From Dactylellina haptotyla (lineage: Eukaryota > Ascomycota > Orbiliomycetes > Orbiliales > Orbiliaceae): DNA of 64,000 nt. Positions 41,889-55,370 of this stretch are shown here, piece after piece (position 1 is the stretch's first letter; each line of letters begins with the position of its first letter). The stretch is from NCBI GenBank assembly GCA_031310005.1, contig CM062379.1:4216001-4280000 (forward strand). The letters run 5' to 3'. The notes beneath the pieces are model-generated. The model did not search any database and was not told the origin of the DNA. It saw only the letters and a list, made by a program, of their open reading frames with translations. A program made the translations under genes and the position numbers.

Positions 41889-41920
41889 TTAAGGATAACA
41901 CACTTTTTCCTGATGATAAA
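41889..41920 (-). repeat. Right arm of the 32-bp inverted repeat of element D
   Basis: Exact reverse complement of 12516-12547, 29 kb away. The next bases on either side no longer match, so the shared part is short and sharply bounded. Confidence 0.8.
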
Positions 41921-44771
41921 AATTTATTTTTAAAAATTTAATTATTATATTTTTTTTATTAAATATATTAATAAGTAATTCTTTAAATTTATTATTAATA
42001 AATTAAAAATTTAAATTTATTAAAATATTATTAAAAAAAAATTTAAAAATTTAAATTTATTAAAATATTATTAAAAAAAAATTTAAAAAATTTAATTTAA
42101 ATTATATTAAAATGTAATACTTTGTTATTTAATTAAATAATTTTATTTATAAAGTTAAAAAAAAAAATTTAAATATTAATTTAAAAAATTTAATTTATAA
42201 ATAAAAAAAGAAATTATTTTAAAAATAGAATTTATAATTATTATAGTTTAATATTTATAAATCTAAATTATATTTAATTTTATAATAAGAAATTGATTTA
42301 AAAAAGTTTAATAAATATTATATTAAAATTATAATTAATTAGGCTATATTTTAATTAATTATCTAAAGCCTAAAAATGGATTTTTAAAATAAAATTAATA
42401 ATATTAATAGAAAATTTAATATATAAATTTAAAAAGGATTTAAGAAAAATAGGTTTAATTTAGTATAATTTAAAAATTAAATTTAATAAAATATTAGAAA
42501 AATTAAAAATTAAATTTAAATATATAATTTAAAAAAGAAATAATTTTTAAAATTAAAATATAAATTTTTAAAAATATTTATAATTATTTTTAATTTATTT
42601 AAATTTAAAATTTTTATTTTATTAAAAATTTAATTAGCTATAGATTAATATAATTAAAATTTATTAATATTATTAATATAGTTTTAATAAATAATTTTAA
42701 TAAATATATTAAAAGGATAATGAGAAATTATTATTTAAATTATTAAAAAGAAAATTAAAGATTTTAAAGTTTATTTTAATTAAATTAAAATTAATAATTT
42801 TATAATAGTAAATATTATATTAAATAAAAATAATTTATATTAATTTATAAAATAAAAAATAAAATACTTTTTATATAATATTTTCTAATTATTTTATTTA
42901 ATTATATAATATTAATAAATATTGATAATATAAAAATGAATTAGTTTTTTTAATTATAATACTTAATATTATATTAAATATTAGTATAAAATTAATTGTT
43001 TTAAATAATAATATATAAAAATAAAATTTATATATTATTATTATTAAATATATTTTACTATTTTTATATTATAATTAAAATAAATAAATTTAAATTTATA
43101 AAAAATTAAAATAATTATTAAGTATAATAAAATTATTATTTATTTTTCTTATTTATTTATAAATTAAATAAAATTTTTATATTTTTAAATATATATTTTA
43201 AAATATTAAATTATAACTTTATAAAATTAAATAAGCTATATACTTTAATTATAAATTTTTTTAAAATTTATAAAGAATATATTAATAAATAAATAAAAAT
43301 TATAAGTAATATAAAATAGATTGAATATAAATATAAAAATAATTTATTAAATAGTAATATTTTAAATGTTTTGATTATTTTATATTTTTAATATATTAAT
43401 AAAATTATAAAAAAGGATGTTAATAAAAAAATTAATATTACTTTATACTAAATTTATAAATAAAAAGAAATTAAATTTATTAAAATAAATAATTTTATAA
43501 GATTTATTATATTTTTTAATAATTAAGGATTTTTAATAATATTAAAATGTTATAAAAAATATTAAAAAATTTATATTTTTATATATAGAATATATTATTT
43601 TAATATTTATAAAAATTTAAAATTTTAATATATTATAAAATTATAAATTTTAATATTTAAATTAAATTAATTATTATAATAAACTTTCCTATACTTATAT
43701 TATAAATAAAATTTTTTATAAATTAATATTTTAAAATTTATAAATTAAAATATAAAAAAAAGAAAATAGAAATTTATAAACCAAATATTTTATTAAAAAT
43801 TATTTTTATAATTATTTAATTTATTATTAAAGATTTAGAATTATTCTAAAACTTAATAAATATATAAATTATTATTATTAATAAAAATTATAAAAGAGAC
43901 TTTAATATATTAATATTTAAAAGAATTTATTAAAAAAATAGTTAAAATAATATTTAAAAATAATATTTTAAATATAATATTTTTAATCTTACTTATTTTT
44001 AAATTATTATTAAGAAAAAATCTTTTTAGAAATTAAAATGGTTTTAAGAAAGAAAATAATTTGAAAAACTTAAACTAGATTTTATATATTTAAAATTTAT
44101 TTAATAAATTAATGTTATTATTATTAATATACTTTATATATTAATTTATTTAAATAGATAATTTTTATAATTATTATTTAATTGTGGAATATATTAAATT
44201 TTAATTTTTATAAAAATTATTAAAAATTAAATTTTAATTTTATAATAAAAATAATTTTTATAAAATTATTATTTTAAAGGAAGTTTTAAAATAAGTTATT
44301 TAAAAATAATTTTTATTTTTATTTAAAAATATTAAAAAAAATTATAATAAATATATTAAATTTATAATTTTTTATTAATATTGGAAATTAATTAATTTAT
44401 AATTTATAATTTTAAAATTAATTAAGTATAAAAAATTAATTAATTTATTTAATATAAATGTTATAAGATTATATTTCAAAAAATTATTATTATTTTTTAA
44501 TATTTATAAAAAATTTATTTAAATTTAATATTATTAAGTAAATATAGATCAAAATTAAAAAAATTATTATAAAAAAAATTAAGAAAATTTTAAAAAAGTT
44601 TAAAAAATATAAAAATTTTTAATTTTATAAAAAAGAATATATTTTATTTTTTTATATTAAATTTAATTTTTTTATTAAATTAGAAAAAGGTAAGTAATTA
44701 AAATTATTATTTATATTTTATAATATTTAATTTAAAAATAAAATTATAAGAAAATATATTAATAAAAAATT
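41921..44771 (+). pseudogene. AT-rich relic, possibly of a Gypsy-type pol region on the + strand
   Basis: Nearly all A and T. On the + strand near 44020-44460 the spacing of residues weakly recalls the Ty3/Gypsy integrase core (an L-D-F-I block, then a hydrophobic block where V-D-R-L-T-K is usual). It does not align by eye with family A. If real, it is another, older LTR element and is thoroughly broken. No LTRs can be assigned to it. A direct 40-bp duplication lies at 42005-42092. Confidence 0.25.
42005..42092. repeat. Tandem duplication, period 40 bp
   Basis: Two adjacent copies, each opening AAAAATTTAAATTTATT and closing with a run of nine A. They are practically identical, so this is a recent local duplication. 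Confidence 0.7.
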
Positions 44772-45010
44772 TTATACCCGACTAAAAGGAAGGGTTAATG
44801 GTTACACATCTAATTCTAATTTTCGCTAATAAGGATCTTTTAAAATATATTGTTTTTGTAGAAGCTTCAGCTATAGCAGTATCACTAATCATATATAAAT
44901 ATAAGCCTGTAAGGTTGATATTTAATAATCTAAAATTACAATATATTAAATCTATTTTATAAATATATATTTAGAATGGTATAAGCGAACTTAGTTAATA
45001 CAATCTAATA
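44772..45010 (+). other. GC-richer patch with a tRNA-like box; possible SINE relic
   Basis: Begins TTATACCCGACT, the motif of the 37061 unit. Then TTAATGGTTACACATCTAA followed by TTCTAAT resembles the D-arm and anticodon region of tRNA-Arg(UCU), including an A-box-like stretch. A proper T-arm or B box cannot be made out, so this is not an intact tRNA gene. A tRNA-derived SINE relic or a mutated tRNA copy is possible; chance cannot be ruled out. The rest (for example AAGCTTCAGCTATAGCAG) is unrecognised. Confidence 0.25.
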
Positions 45011-47378
45011 TGTAATTTTTATATTTTAATTTATAATAGTATTGATATAATATTTATATAATTTTAAAAATATATAAAATATTAATTTTATAATATTAAT
45101 TTTAAAATAATTAAAAATAATATTAATAATTAATTTATTATAATAATTACTTTTTTATTTAAAATAAAAAATTAAAATTATATAATTCTTATTATAAAAC
45201 TTATTAATTTTTTTTAATTACTTTATTATAAATAAGTAAAAAAAATATTCAATATAATATAAAAATTTTATTATTTTATTAGATTTATAAATAATAATTT
45301 TACTAATTATATTTTATAATTTAAATAATAAAATTAATAATATATATATATATAACAAATAATTAATATATAATAAAATTAATAATTTTTATTACTTTAA
45401 TATAATAGATTATAGCTAAAATAATAGTTTATCTTTTAATTTAAAAATTATATAAATTTAAAATTAATATAATAATTTTTAGAATTTATAATAGAAATAG
45501 AAATATATATTTAATATTGAATTTTTTTTTTAAAATAGTAAATTTTAAATATAATTTTTATTATTTATTAATTTTATTAAATAGTTTGATTTTACCTATA
45601 TATATATTTTATTTTCTACCTTTAATTTAATATTATTTTTATTTTTTTATAGCTATATTTATAAGAGATGCTTATTTTAATATTATAATTAACAATTTTA
45701 ATTAATACATTTATATTATTAATTATTAATATTACTATAATAATAATTGCATATACATAATAATATTTTATAATTTATTTAAATAAATATACTTTTACAT
45801 ATTTATAAATATAAATTATACTTAAAAATAAATTAGTTATTTAGTATTTACCTACTAATCTATATATTAATATATATTTTACAAAATTATAATATTAAAT
45901 TTTAAATAATAAAAATTTTAATATTAATTATAAATTATAACCCCTTATAATTTATTATTATATTTAAAAATCTATATATATTAAATAATTATTTTATAAA
46001 TATATGTTTATAATATTTTAATATAATTTATAATATAATATTAAATAAATCTCTTTTTTAAATAATTATATTATTATTAATATATTATAAAAATTAAATA
46101 ATAATAATAATAATATTCCTAATTTCTCCACTTATTTATTAATTTTAACATTAAAATATTTTAAATATAATTAATTACAATATTAATAAAAAGCAATAAT
46201 ATATTATTTATATAAATTATAATTATAATATTTAAAATATAAAATTTATAATATATTTATATTTTTATTTAATTTAATAAATATTATAATAAAATATTTA
46301 TATATAAAAATAAATATATAAATTATATAAATTATTATATATTTTTTATATATTTGTTAAATATATATATTAATATATAAAATTATATAGCAAAATAAAT
46401 TAATATTAATAATATATTTATTTAATTATTATAATTTTAATTTATAAATGTTTTTTGTGTTAATATATATTAATATATTTATTTATATATTATTTATATT
46501 TATTATTATAAATAAAAGATTTTTATATTTTTAAAAATAATTTTATTTTTAAAATATAAAATTTATAAAAATTTCTTATAATACTTTTGTTATTATATTA
46601 GTTATTAAATATTTAAAATTATAATATTTTAATATAAAAATATATTATTATATTTATTTATGTATTTAGAAATATTTAATATTATAATATTTTAAAGTAT
46701 TATTAAATTTTATTAATAGTATTTATAATAATAATGGTAATATTATTTATATATATGTAAGTGGTAAAAAAGTAGGATATTTTTAATTTTATTTTATAAA
46801 TATTATTAATAAGAAATTTTTTAATTAAATTTTTTTATTTTACTATAGTTAAAAGTAATATTTTTATTTTAATAGAAGATTTTATAATTATTTTTTATAA
46901 TTTATTATTTTAAATTATTGTATTATTTTTTAATAAAATATATAATTAAAAATTAATTTTATATAATATTTTCTAATTTATAAATTTATATTTAATTAAT
47001 ATTATTGTATATTTTAAAATTTAATAAAAGTTATTTTTTTATAATATTATTATAATTATAATGTAAAGTTTGTATATATATATTTTTTAGATATTAATAT
47101 GCTTATATTATTATTTTTTAATATTTTTCTATAAATATATTAGTGTATTAATTTAATTTTATAATTATATAGGTAAAATTTGGTTTATTATTTTGCGTTA
47201 TATATATTAAAAATTTTAGTATATTATAATATATATGTGTATTTTTTATATTTAATTTAAATTAATTGTTATTTTTAAAAAGTTTTATTTTTAAATTTAT
47301 AAAAATATATTTAATTTTTTAATTTAGTATATTAAATTATTTAAAAATTCTTTTATAATATTATTTTTAGTTAATTTG
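45011..47378. other. AT-rich stretch, no gene
   Basis: About 2.4 kb, almost only A and T, with short AT-dinucleotide runs (for example near 45341-45352). No repeat match by eye. Repeat B copy 2 sits at its end. Confidence 0.45.
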
Positions 47379-48601
47379 TGTTACGGACTGCTAATCGTAC
47401 ATCCGATTATCCCGTACCAGAGTTTTATATGTATTACCTGAAATAAGCATATAAAATACAAACATATAATATACTAATATAAATCATGTAAGGGAGAAAC
47501 AATTACCAAAAATAAAAAATATTATAATTTTATTTTTAGATGTATTTATTTTTTAAAAAAAATTAATTATATAATTATTAAAAAATTTAATAAAAGTTAT
47601 TATATTTAAAAAAGTTTAACACTTACTATTAAATATTAAATATAATAATATATTTATATTATTTAATATTTATTATTGAATATTAAATATTAAAAATAAT
47701 ATATATAAACTTTATATATTTAAAGCTATCCTTAGGACTAATAATAGTAAATTTTTCATTAATCAATACTATTAAATAATATAAATTTATATTATTTATT
47801 ACTTATCTTATTATTATATATTTTACATATAATTTTAATTATTTTACGAATATATATTTTCTAAATTAAAACCCGATAATTAGAATTGAGAATTCAATCT
47901 TAATAAAAATAGTTTATTTTAATAATACTAAAAAAGTGTAATATTTTGTTGATTTTATTTAATTTAGTTAAAAAGTTATATATATATTAAATATATCATT
48001 TTATTAAATAATTATATATTTAAAATATTATTTTAGAAGTAATAAAATAAATAATATTTTAAACTATAAATTAAAATCAAATAATAATAAAAAATATATA
48101 TATTTTTATAAAAATGATTTTAACTTAAACTTATTAACAAAGTATTAAAGTAATTAATTATATGGAATAATTTAAACCCTCTTTTTATAAAAAAATTGTT
48201 AATAAAATAAAAAAATATTATTTTATTATAATAAGATATATTTAAAAAATTTTATTAAATATTTAAATATTAATTAAAAAAAATCAGATTATTATAATAA
48301 ATAAATATAAATATTGAGTAAAAAAATTATTAAAAAATATAACTTAAAAAATAAAAATAAAATATTAATATATAATCTAATTTAAATAAAATGATATAGT
48401 AAAAACCTTAATCTTATCACTGAGGTATTAAAATAAATTAAATAAATGATTACAAAATAATTACTGTTATTATTTATTATATTTTAAAATATATTTATAA
48501 AAAATAATATAGATATTATTACCAAATTAAATAATATATCTTTTATAAATTAATAAATTAAAAAAAAAAAAAAAATTAAAAAAAGTTCTACATCAGCAAA
48601 A
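47379..48601 (+). mobile_element. Repeat B copy 2; possible solo LTR
   Basis: Starts TGTTACGGACTGCTAATCG and runs about 1.2 kb. It aligns along its length with 1807-2976 plus 12044-12107. It has no insertion at the site where copy 1 carries family A. The 3' end is uncertain: after an A-rich run, copy 1 reads GTTTTAATAAA and this copy GTTCTACATCAGC. Flanks are ATTTG before and AATTG after (48602-48606), an imperfect match. This copy is generally more eroded in its middle, although its first 60 bases are well kept. No coding sequence. Confidence 0.6.
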
Positions 48602-48606
48602 AATTG

Positions 48607-48780
48607 TGTTATTGTTCCGGTCATCCAACGACAGGATGTTCGGGATGACAACTGGCCGTCTCCTAGTGTCTAAACAATGCACTATGTTTAATCATCCCAG
48701 ACAATATTTAACATTTGGTTGTTTTTGGTAACATATAATATTTAATTATCTTAGATAATATTATATTTTAAATTGTTTAA
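48607..48780. other. GC-richer patch with clustered TCATCC/GGATGA motifs; possible element end
   Basis: Starts TGTTATTGTTCCGG directly after repeat B. The motif TCATCC or its complement occurs at 48621, 48634 (partial), 48643 and 48693, in both orientations. GTCATCC at 48620 and GGATGAC at 48643 can pair with a 16-base loop. A decayed second version of the 48690 part follows at about 48746-48765. This could be the start of another LTR or the subterminal repeats of a DNA transposon. Nothing further can be assigned. Confidence 0.35.
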
Positions 48781-51700
48781 AAAAAGATTTTTTACATCCA
48801 TATTTTAAATATTATATAATTAACATCTATTCTAGATAGTTATATAATAAATATTATTTTAGATGATAAAATGCTATTTATTATTTTAAATAATAATATT
48901 AGATAAAATATTTAGAGTATTTAATTTTAAATATAAAATATTTAATTTATAATATAAAATATATTAATATAATTTAATAAAAAAAGATTATATTTTATTT
49001 TATATTTTATTTTATTTATATTATAAAGAAAATTTTAAAAAAAAAATATATCATATTTAATTATAAATTTAAAAAAAGCTCTTTTAATTTAATTATTTAT
49101 TTTCTATATTTCAATTTATTAATAAAAGTAAAAATAGTATATTTTAAAATATTATTTTAAATTTATTATATATATATTAAAACTATTTTATAATAATAGT
49201 AATAATTTATTTATAAATTTTAAATATTTATTTATTAAATAAATTTTAAAATTACACAATTTTTTAATAAATTTTTATATATCTTTAAATTAAATATTAA
49301 TATATAAATATTTATAATTAAAAATATAACTTATAACAGATTTTAAATATTTATATATTAATGTTTTATTATATATACTAATTTTATTATTTTAATATTA
49401 TAAAATAATATATACTAATAAATGTTAACATATATTTAATAATATATTGTAATAAATTTACATTAATAAATTTTTAATTAATTATTAAATTATAATATTA
49501 ATAAATAAAAGTAATTGGAAAATTTTAGATATGAAAATATAATATTAGATTAAAAATGTTTATAATTAGTTTTTACATATTTATTAAAATTATTATACCA
49601 TTTTTTAAATTAAATCTATATTTTAAAATATGCTATTTTTTAAAATTATTATTATATCTTTTTCATAAATTATAAATATTTAATATTATCTGTTGAATAA
49701 TTATTATTAAATAAAATTAATTTAATATATATTTTATTTAATTTATATAATATTAGTTTTATATTAATTATTAAAGTTAAAACTTTATTTTATATATTTT
49801 AAAATTAATAATAGAATATTAAAATAATAATATAAAAATAGATATTAATATTTATTTAAATATTGATAATTTTTAAATAGATTTTTTAAAATTTAAAATA
49901 AAATTTATTTATAATTATATTTTATAAAAGTATTTAATTTTTATTAAATAAGATTTTTAATTTTAAATAAAGGATATTTTTTTTTATTTATAATAAAATA
50001 TAAAGTTTTTAAAAATTATATTAAAATTTTTATTGTTTTATTTATTAAATTAGATAAAAAAATAATTATTACTATAATATTGAAGATTTTTAAAATATAA
50101 AAGAAAATATGATAGAAAATTTTATATACTATTAATAAATAACTAATATTTATTAAAAAAAAATTTAAAATAATTTTTTAATTAAATTAAATATAGAAAT
50201 AGATTAATTTTATTTTCTTTTTATAATATATTTTAATTAAAAAAATTATATAAATATTTTAAAATTTTTAAAATAAATACTTAAAATTAACATTATTATT
50301 AATTAGGGTATTATAATTATAATTAATATTTTTAAAAATAATAACAATTATTTAAGGTTTATTAAAATAAAAAATAAATAAATTTAATATTTTAATTTTT
50401 TAAAAATTAAATCAATATTTAAATTATTAATATTTTTATATTTATTATTATTTATTTTAAAAAATTAATAATATTTTTTAATAAAATTTTAATTAATTAT
50501 ATTAAATCTATTAAAATTCCTAAATATTTACTTACTATATTAGTTTATTAAATTTAATAAATACTTTAATTATTTAAATAAACATTAATATATTATATTT
50601 TAATATATATTTTAAAATTTTTTTTATTATTTTTAAAATTTCTAAAATTTTTTAATTAAAAGCAAACCTTCCACATCTATTTATAACTATAGTTTAATTT
50701 CTCTTACTATTTTTTCTAAATATTGTAAGGATTTCTAAATTATAAAAAAAATAATTATAATTTTATTAGTAATAATAAAAAAATTATAATTTTATTAATA
50801 ATAATAAAAAAAAATATATATATATATATATAATAAAAAAAGTTAATTTAATTTAAAAAAATAAATAAATATTTTAATATTAGATGTGTTATATCCAGCT
50901 TTAAACATTTTAAGATACAATACAACTAATAAAATATATTATATTTAAATCAATATAATTATTAATAAATTAAAAACTATTATCTATCTATATTAATTAA
51001 ATAAGTAATAATACTTTTTAACTAATATAATATTAATTTAACCAAATATTTATATTTAATATTTATATTTAAATAATTTAAATTAAATTTATAATTTATT
51101 AAAACCTCTATTGAATTGTAGGAATTTTATAGTTATTTATTTTGTTTTAATTAAAATTTAATTATTAAAGTAAATAATATATTTTTAAAATAAAAGTTTA
51201 TAAATAAGAAAATATATTTAATATAAAATAATATATATTTTTAAAAAATTTTTATATAATTTATAATTATCTTAATTAGTTAAAATAAAATTTTAACAAA
51301 ATTTTTTTTTATTATTTAAATAAATTAATATATTAAATTAAATTAAATATAAAATATTTTCTTTAAAATTTATAAAGTTTAATATTAAAATAAATAATTA
51401 ATAAAAATTAATAAAAAATTTAATAATTATTTTTTAATTTTTATTTAAAATAAACGTAGAAAGTTTATTATAAAATTTTATTAAATAATTATTATTTAAA
51501 ACTTTTATATAATTATATATATTTTAAAAGATTTAATAAATAATATTTTTTTAAAAATAAAATATTATCTATATTTTTAATAATAGGTTTTAGGTTTTTT
51601 AAAAATACTTATTTAAATTTATTTTTAAATTTATAATATTTGGTATTGATTTTATTCATTTTAATTAAATTATTATTATTAGAAATATAAATATTAATAT

Positions 51701-53808
51701 TAAATAACTTTTATATTAAGTAATAAAATAGAATTTAAAATAATAAATATATATTAAAATTTTATTAAATATTAAATATTTATAATAATTTTAAAAGAAT
51801 TTAATATAATTGTAATATTTAATAAAATTTGATTAATTATATATAATTTCTTTTTACTATTATATAGTTTATAAAAATCCTAATTTAAATTTATAAAATT
51901 AAAAATGTTTAAAATCTAATTTAGGTTTTATCAATTTTTTTAAATATTTATATTATTTAATAAATATTATAATTTATAAAAAAGATATTTTAAAATTTTG
52001 AAATAAAATTATTAAAAAATTTAATTTAAACAAAAATATAAATTAAATTTAAAAAGTTATAAAAATAAAATCATTTAATTAAAGTATTTTATTTTAAAAG
52101 TTTATAATTAAGTATATTTTATTAAAGTAGTTTATTATTTACAATTTTATTTTTAATTATTTTATATTTATAATAATTATATTAAAATATATTTAAAAAT
52201 ATTTTTAAATATATAAAATTAATTTTACAAATAAAATATAACTAAATATTAATATTTAAAATTTTATAATATTCTATATAATCTATTATTTAATTAGTAA
52301 AATAAAAGTAATATTTTGAATAATATTATTATTATAAATTAAATTTAATTTAAAATTTTAAATTAAATTATTTTTATTTATTAGAATATTATAAATTTTA
52401 TAATAATAATAATATTTTTATAAAAATTTTTAAATATTTTTGTTATAAAATTTTATTTTATTAATAATAAATATATTTTAAATAATATTGGTAAAAAGAT
52501 AAATAAAATTTAAATATAATTTAAAACCAATTATAAATATTTAATAATAAATTATTAATAATATATATTAATTAAATTTTTTATTATTTAAAAATTTATT
52601 AAATATAATATATTTAATATTAAAATAATTAAAATTATTATATTATTTTAAAATATTTAATTTTAAATATAGGATATTAGATAAGAAATTATTTAATTTA
52701 TAATTTTTATTTATTATTCTTATTATTAATCTATAATATAAAATTTAAAATATATATATTTATTTTATTTATTATATTTTTTACTAAAATATATATTAAA
52801 CTTTCAATATATATGTTAATAAAGTAAATATATAATATAATTTATTATATTTTTATATAAATATTTTATAAAAAATTAATTAAATATTTAAAAATTATAT
52901 TTTATAATTTAAAACTTTATATTTATTTCTTTTTTATAAAATTAATTTGTTTTTAAAATTTATTAAAATAAAAAATTTATTAATTATATTTTAAAAATTT
53001 TAATTTAATTATCCATTAAATATTAAAATTATTTTTAAAATTAAATAAATAATAAATATTAGTTTTAATAGGTTTATTATTAGATTTTAGTATTAAAATA
53101 AATTTCCTTTTATAATTAATTATAATTAAGAGTATTTTTATTAATTTTTATATTAATTATTTTATTTATAAAATAATATTTTATTAATTTTTAATATTTA
53201 CATATAATTTAATATTAATCTTATATAAATATTTATATTTTTTATCTTATAGGTAATTTTTAATTAGATATTTTAAACATTAAAATATAATAATAATATT
53301 TATATTTTATTAATTATTTATAATAGTTTGGTATAGAATGTACTATATTATTAAAACAATTTATAAAGAAATATAATTAAAAAATGTATATATTGAAAAA
53401 TTTTAAATAAAAAATTTAAAAATTTTGTTTTTAAATTTTTAAAATAATATAAAAATCCTATTTTATAAAAATCTTAATTATATTCTTATATTTAATGTCT
53501 AATATCAAATATTTATAAATTTTTAAATAAAACTAATATAATATAATTTAATATAAAATATATTTTATAAAAGAAAATATATTAAATATATTATAATATA
53601 TTTTATGTTAAAAGAAATTTTCTATTAAATTTAATATAATTAATAAAAATTTATTTAATATTATTAAAAAAGTTTTATTTTATTAATATATAAAATAATT
53701 AATTTTATTTATTATACTTCTTTTTTTTATTATTATTATAAATTTATAATTAATTTTTTATTATAATAAATAAATAAATTTAATAATATTATAATAAAGG
53801 TTTTTTCT
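48781..53808. other. AT-rich stretch between repeat B and the last A copy
   Basis: About 5 kb without a credible gene or a repeat match by eye. A simple-sequence part with a doubled TTATAATTTTATTA unit and an (AT)n run lies near 50749-50832. Better kept spots lie at 50661-50690 and 50881-50930, which carry CACATCTA (50672) and its reverse complement TAGATGTG (50881). The rest may be a decayed transposon continuing from the 48607 patch. Confidence 0.45.
50749..50832. repeat. Simple-sequence tract with doubled unit and (AT)n
   Basis: A unit of about 31 bases (core TTATAATTTTATTA) is repeated twice, then a run of A, then ATATATATATATATATAT. Confidence 0.6.
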
Positions 53809-53813
53809 AATAT

Positions 53814-54321
53814 TGTTACACTTCGTACGCTACCCAATGTAATGGTACGAATATGCAATATTAAGATATGTAAAACTTTTTTTTTACTTAGGATACCTAA
53901 GTTTCTTAATAAAAAATATAAATAGAATTATAAAATATTAAAAATAGTTTATTTAGAATATGTAATAATAATAAAATAAAAATAATTAAATATTAAATTA
54001 TATTTAAATTAATTAATAAAAATAGAAATTATTTTATTAATTTTAATAATAATATTATATATATAATAGATTTTATATTTATTTTAATAAATTTATAATT
54101 TTATATTATAACTTTATAACTTTGTATAAAATCTATAGATTTATAAATTAAATTATGTTATATTATAATATAGGTATTAAAATAAATAAATAAGATTTAT
54201 AAATAAATATATTAAAAATAATATATATTTATAAATTTAAAATATAGTAATAAAATTTAAAATAATATAATATAAAATAAAATATAAATATTTATATTAT
54301 TAAAATTTATAATTTATAATA
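53814..54321 (-). repeat. 3' LTR, variant type
   Basis: About 508 bp. The middle (about 54055-54170) differs from standard LTRs and matches the reverse complement of the middle of 23528-24032. The ends are standard. Confidence 0.78.
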
Positions 54322-54639
54322 TTATTTTCTTTTTAAAATAAATTTCTATATGGATAACTTTTTATAAAATTTAAAATTTTATATTAATATGATTAAATAT
54401 AAAATAATAATATATTATTATTATTTTATATAAAATTTAATTTTATATATTATTAATTTCTGTGTTAAAATTAAATCTATATAAAATCATAATTTATATT
54501 ATAATATAGGATTTATTTTTAGGTAAATACTTATATAATTATATATATATAAAAATATAATAATTAAATTAAGATGTAAAAAATAAAATTTAAATTATAA
54601 AATATTTATAAAAATAATTAATATATTTTAAAATTATTA

Positions 54640-55370
54640 ATGTTTGTGATTATTATATAATTATTGATTGAGTGTTATTAGAGTAAATTTATTAAATTAA
54701 AAAAAGAGTAAAATTTAAAGCTAAATATAAGTTTTACTATAAAAAAAATAATTTTATTAAATATAAATTTATAAGAAGGATAAATATATTATTTACTTTT
54801 ATTTGAATTATTTTATAAATTTTCTAATAATAAATATAATTTTAGTTCTTTTTAGTAGTTTTATTTAATAATAATTTTTTAATAAATTGTATTAATTAAA
54901 ATTTAATAATAAATAGTAGAAGTTTAAAGTTTAAAGAAAAGGTTACTAAGTTATTAGCTAAAATATATAATTTATAAGTTAAAATAATATAATTAAAAGA
55001 AATTAAAATATTAAATAACAAATTTAATTTAATATTAAAAAAAATAAAAAGTAGCTATTAAAAAACAAAAATCTTTTAAATAATTGGAAAGTTTAAATCC
55101 AAAATTATTATCAAATAACATTAATTTTTAATAACTTTTAAATAATAATATCATTTTTTTTAAACAAGAGGTCGAATAAATATAATGTATAAACTAAATT
55201 TTTTAAATATAATTAATTTTATCTAGTTACACCTAAGTATATTAAATATTATGTAGCTTTTTTAAACCTTCCTCTAAAATGTTTATTCAATAATTCTAAT
55301 ATTTTTTTCTAAAAATATTTTTAAATTAATTGGGGTAAAATATTATTTTTTAATTCTTATAAATTATCTT
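54640..55370 (-). repeat. Variant 3' internal segment of family A (sub-type 2)
   Basis: Matches inversely to 22510-23220. The copies at 3158 and 24039 have unrelated sequence in this place (about 4030-4690 and 24930-25590). It keeps somewhat more G than the surroundings, for example AACAAGAGGTCGAATAAATA near 55164. Confidence 0.65.

Larger units (their letters stand above)
12516..41920. mobile_element. Element D: possible DNA transposon with terminal inverted repeats
   Basis: A 32-bp perfect inverted repeat bounds this interval: 12516-12547 and 41889-41920, core TCATCAGGAAAAAGTGTG. Counting the element from TCATCAGG, each end is next to a TA (12518-12519 and 41917-41918), like the target duplication of Tc1/mariner-type elements. 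Removing the family A nest (15629-36686 plus its repeat) leaves about 8.3 kb, long for Tc1/mariner. The interior would therefore hold further insertions, or the two repeats may be separate copies of a short element. No transposase domain can be recognised. Confidence 0.35.

Noticed and set aside
37061-45010. CCCGACT at 37067 and 44777 as the two LTRs of a 7.7-kb element
   Set aside because: Only the short motif is shared; the sequence after it differs. A paired inverted copy at 37277 fits a short unit better.
50672-50888. CACATCTA and its reverse complement as transposon ends, with a similar ACACATCTAAT at 44805
   Set aside because: Eight to eleven matching bases without flanking duplications or further similarity are too little to call an element.
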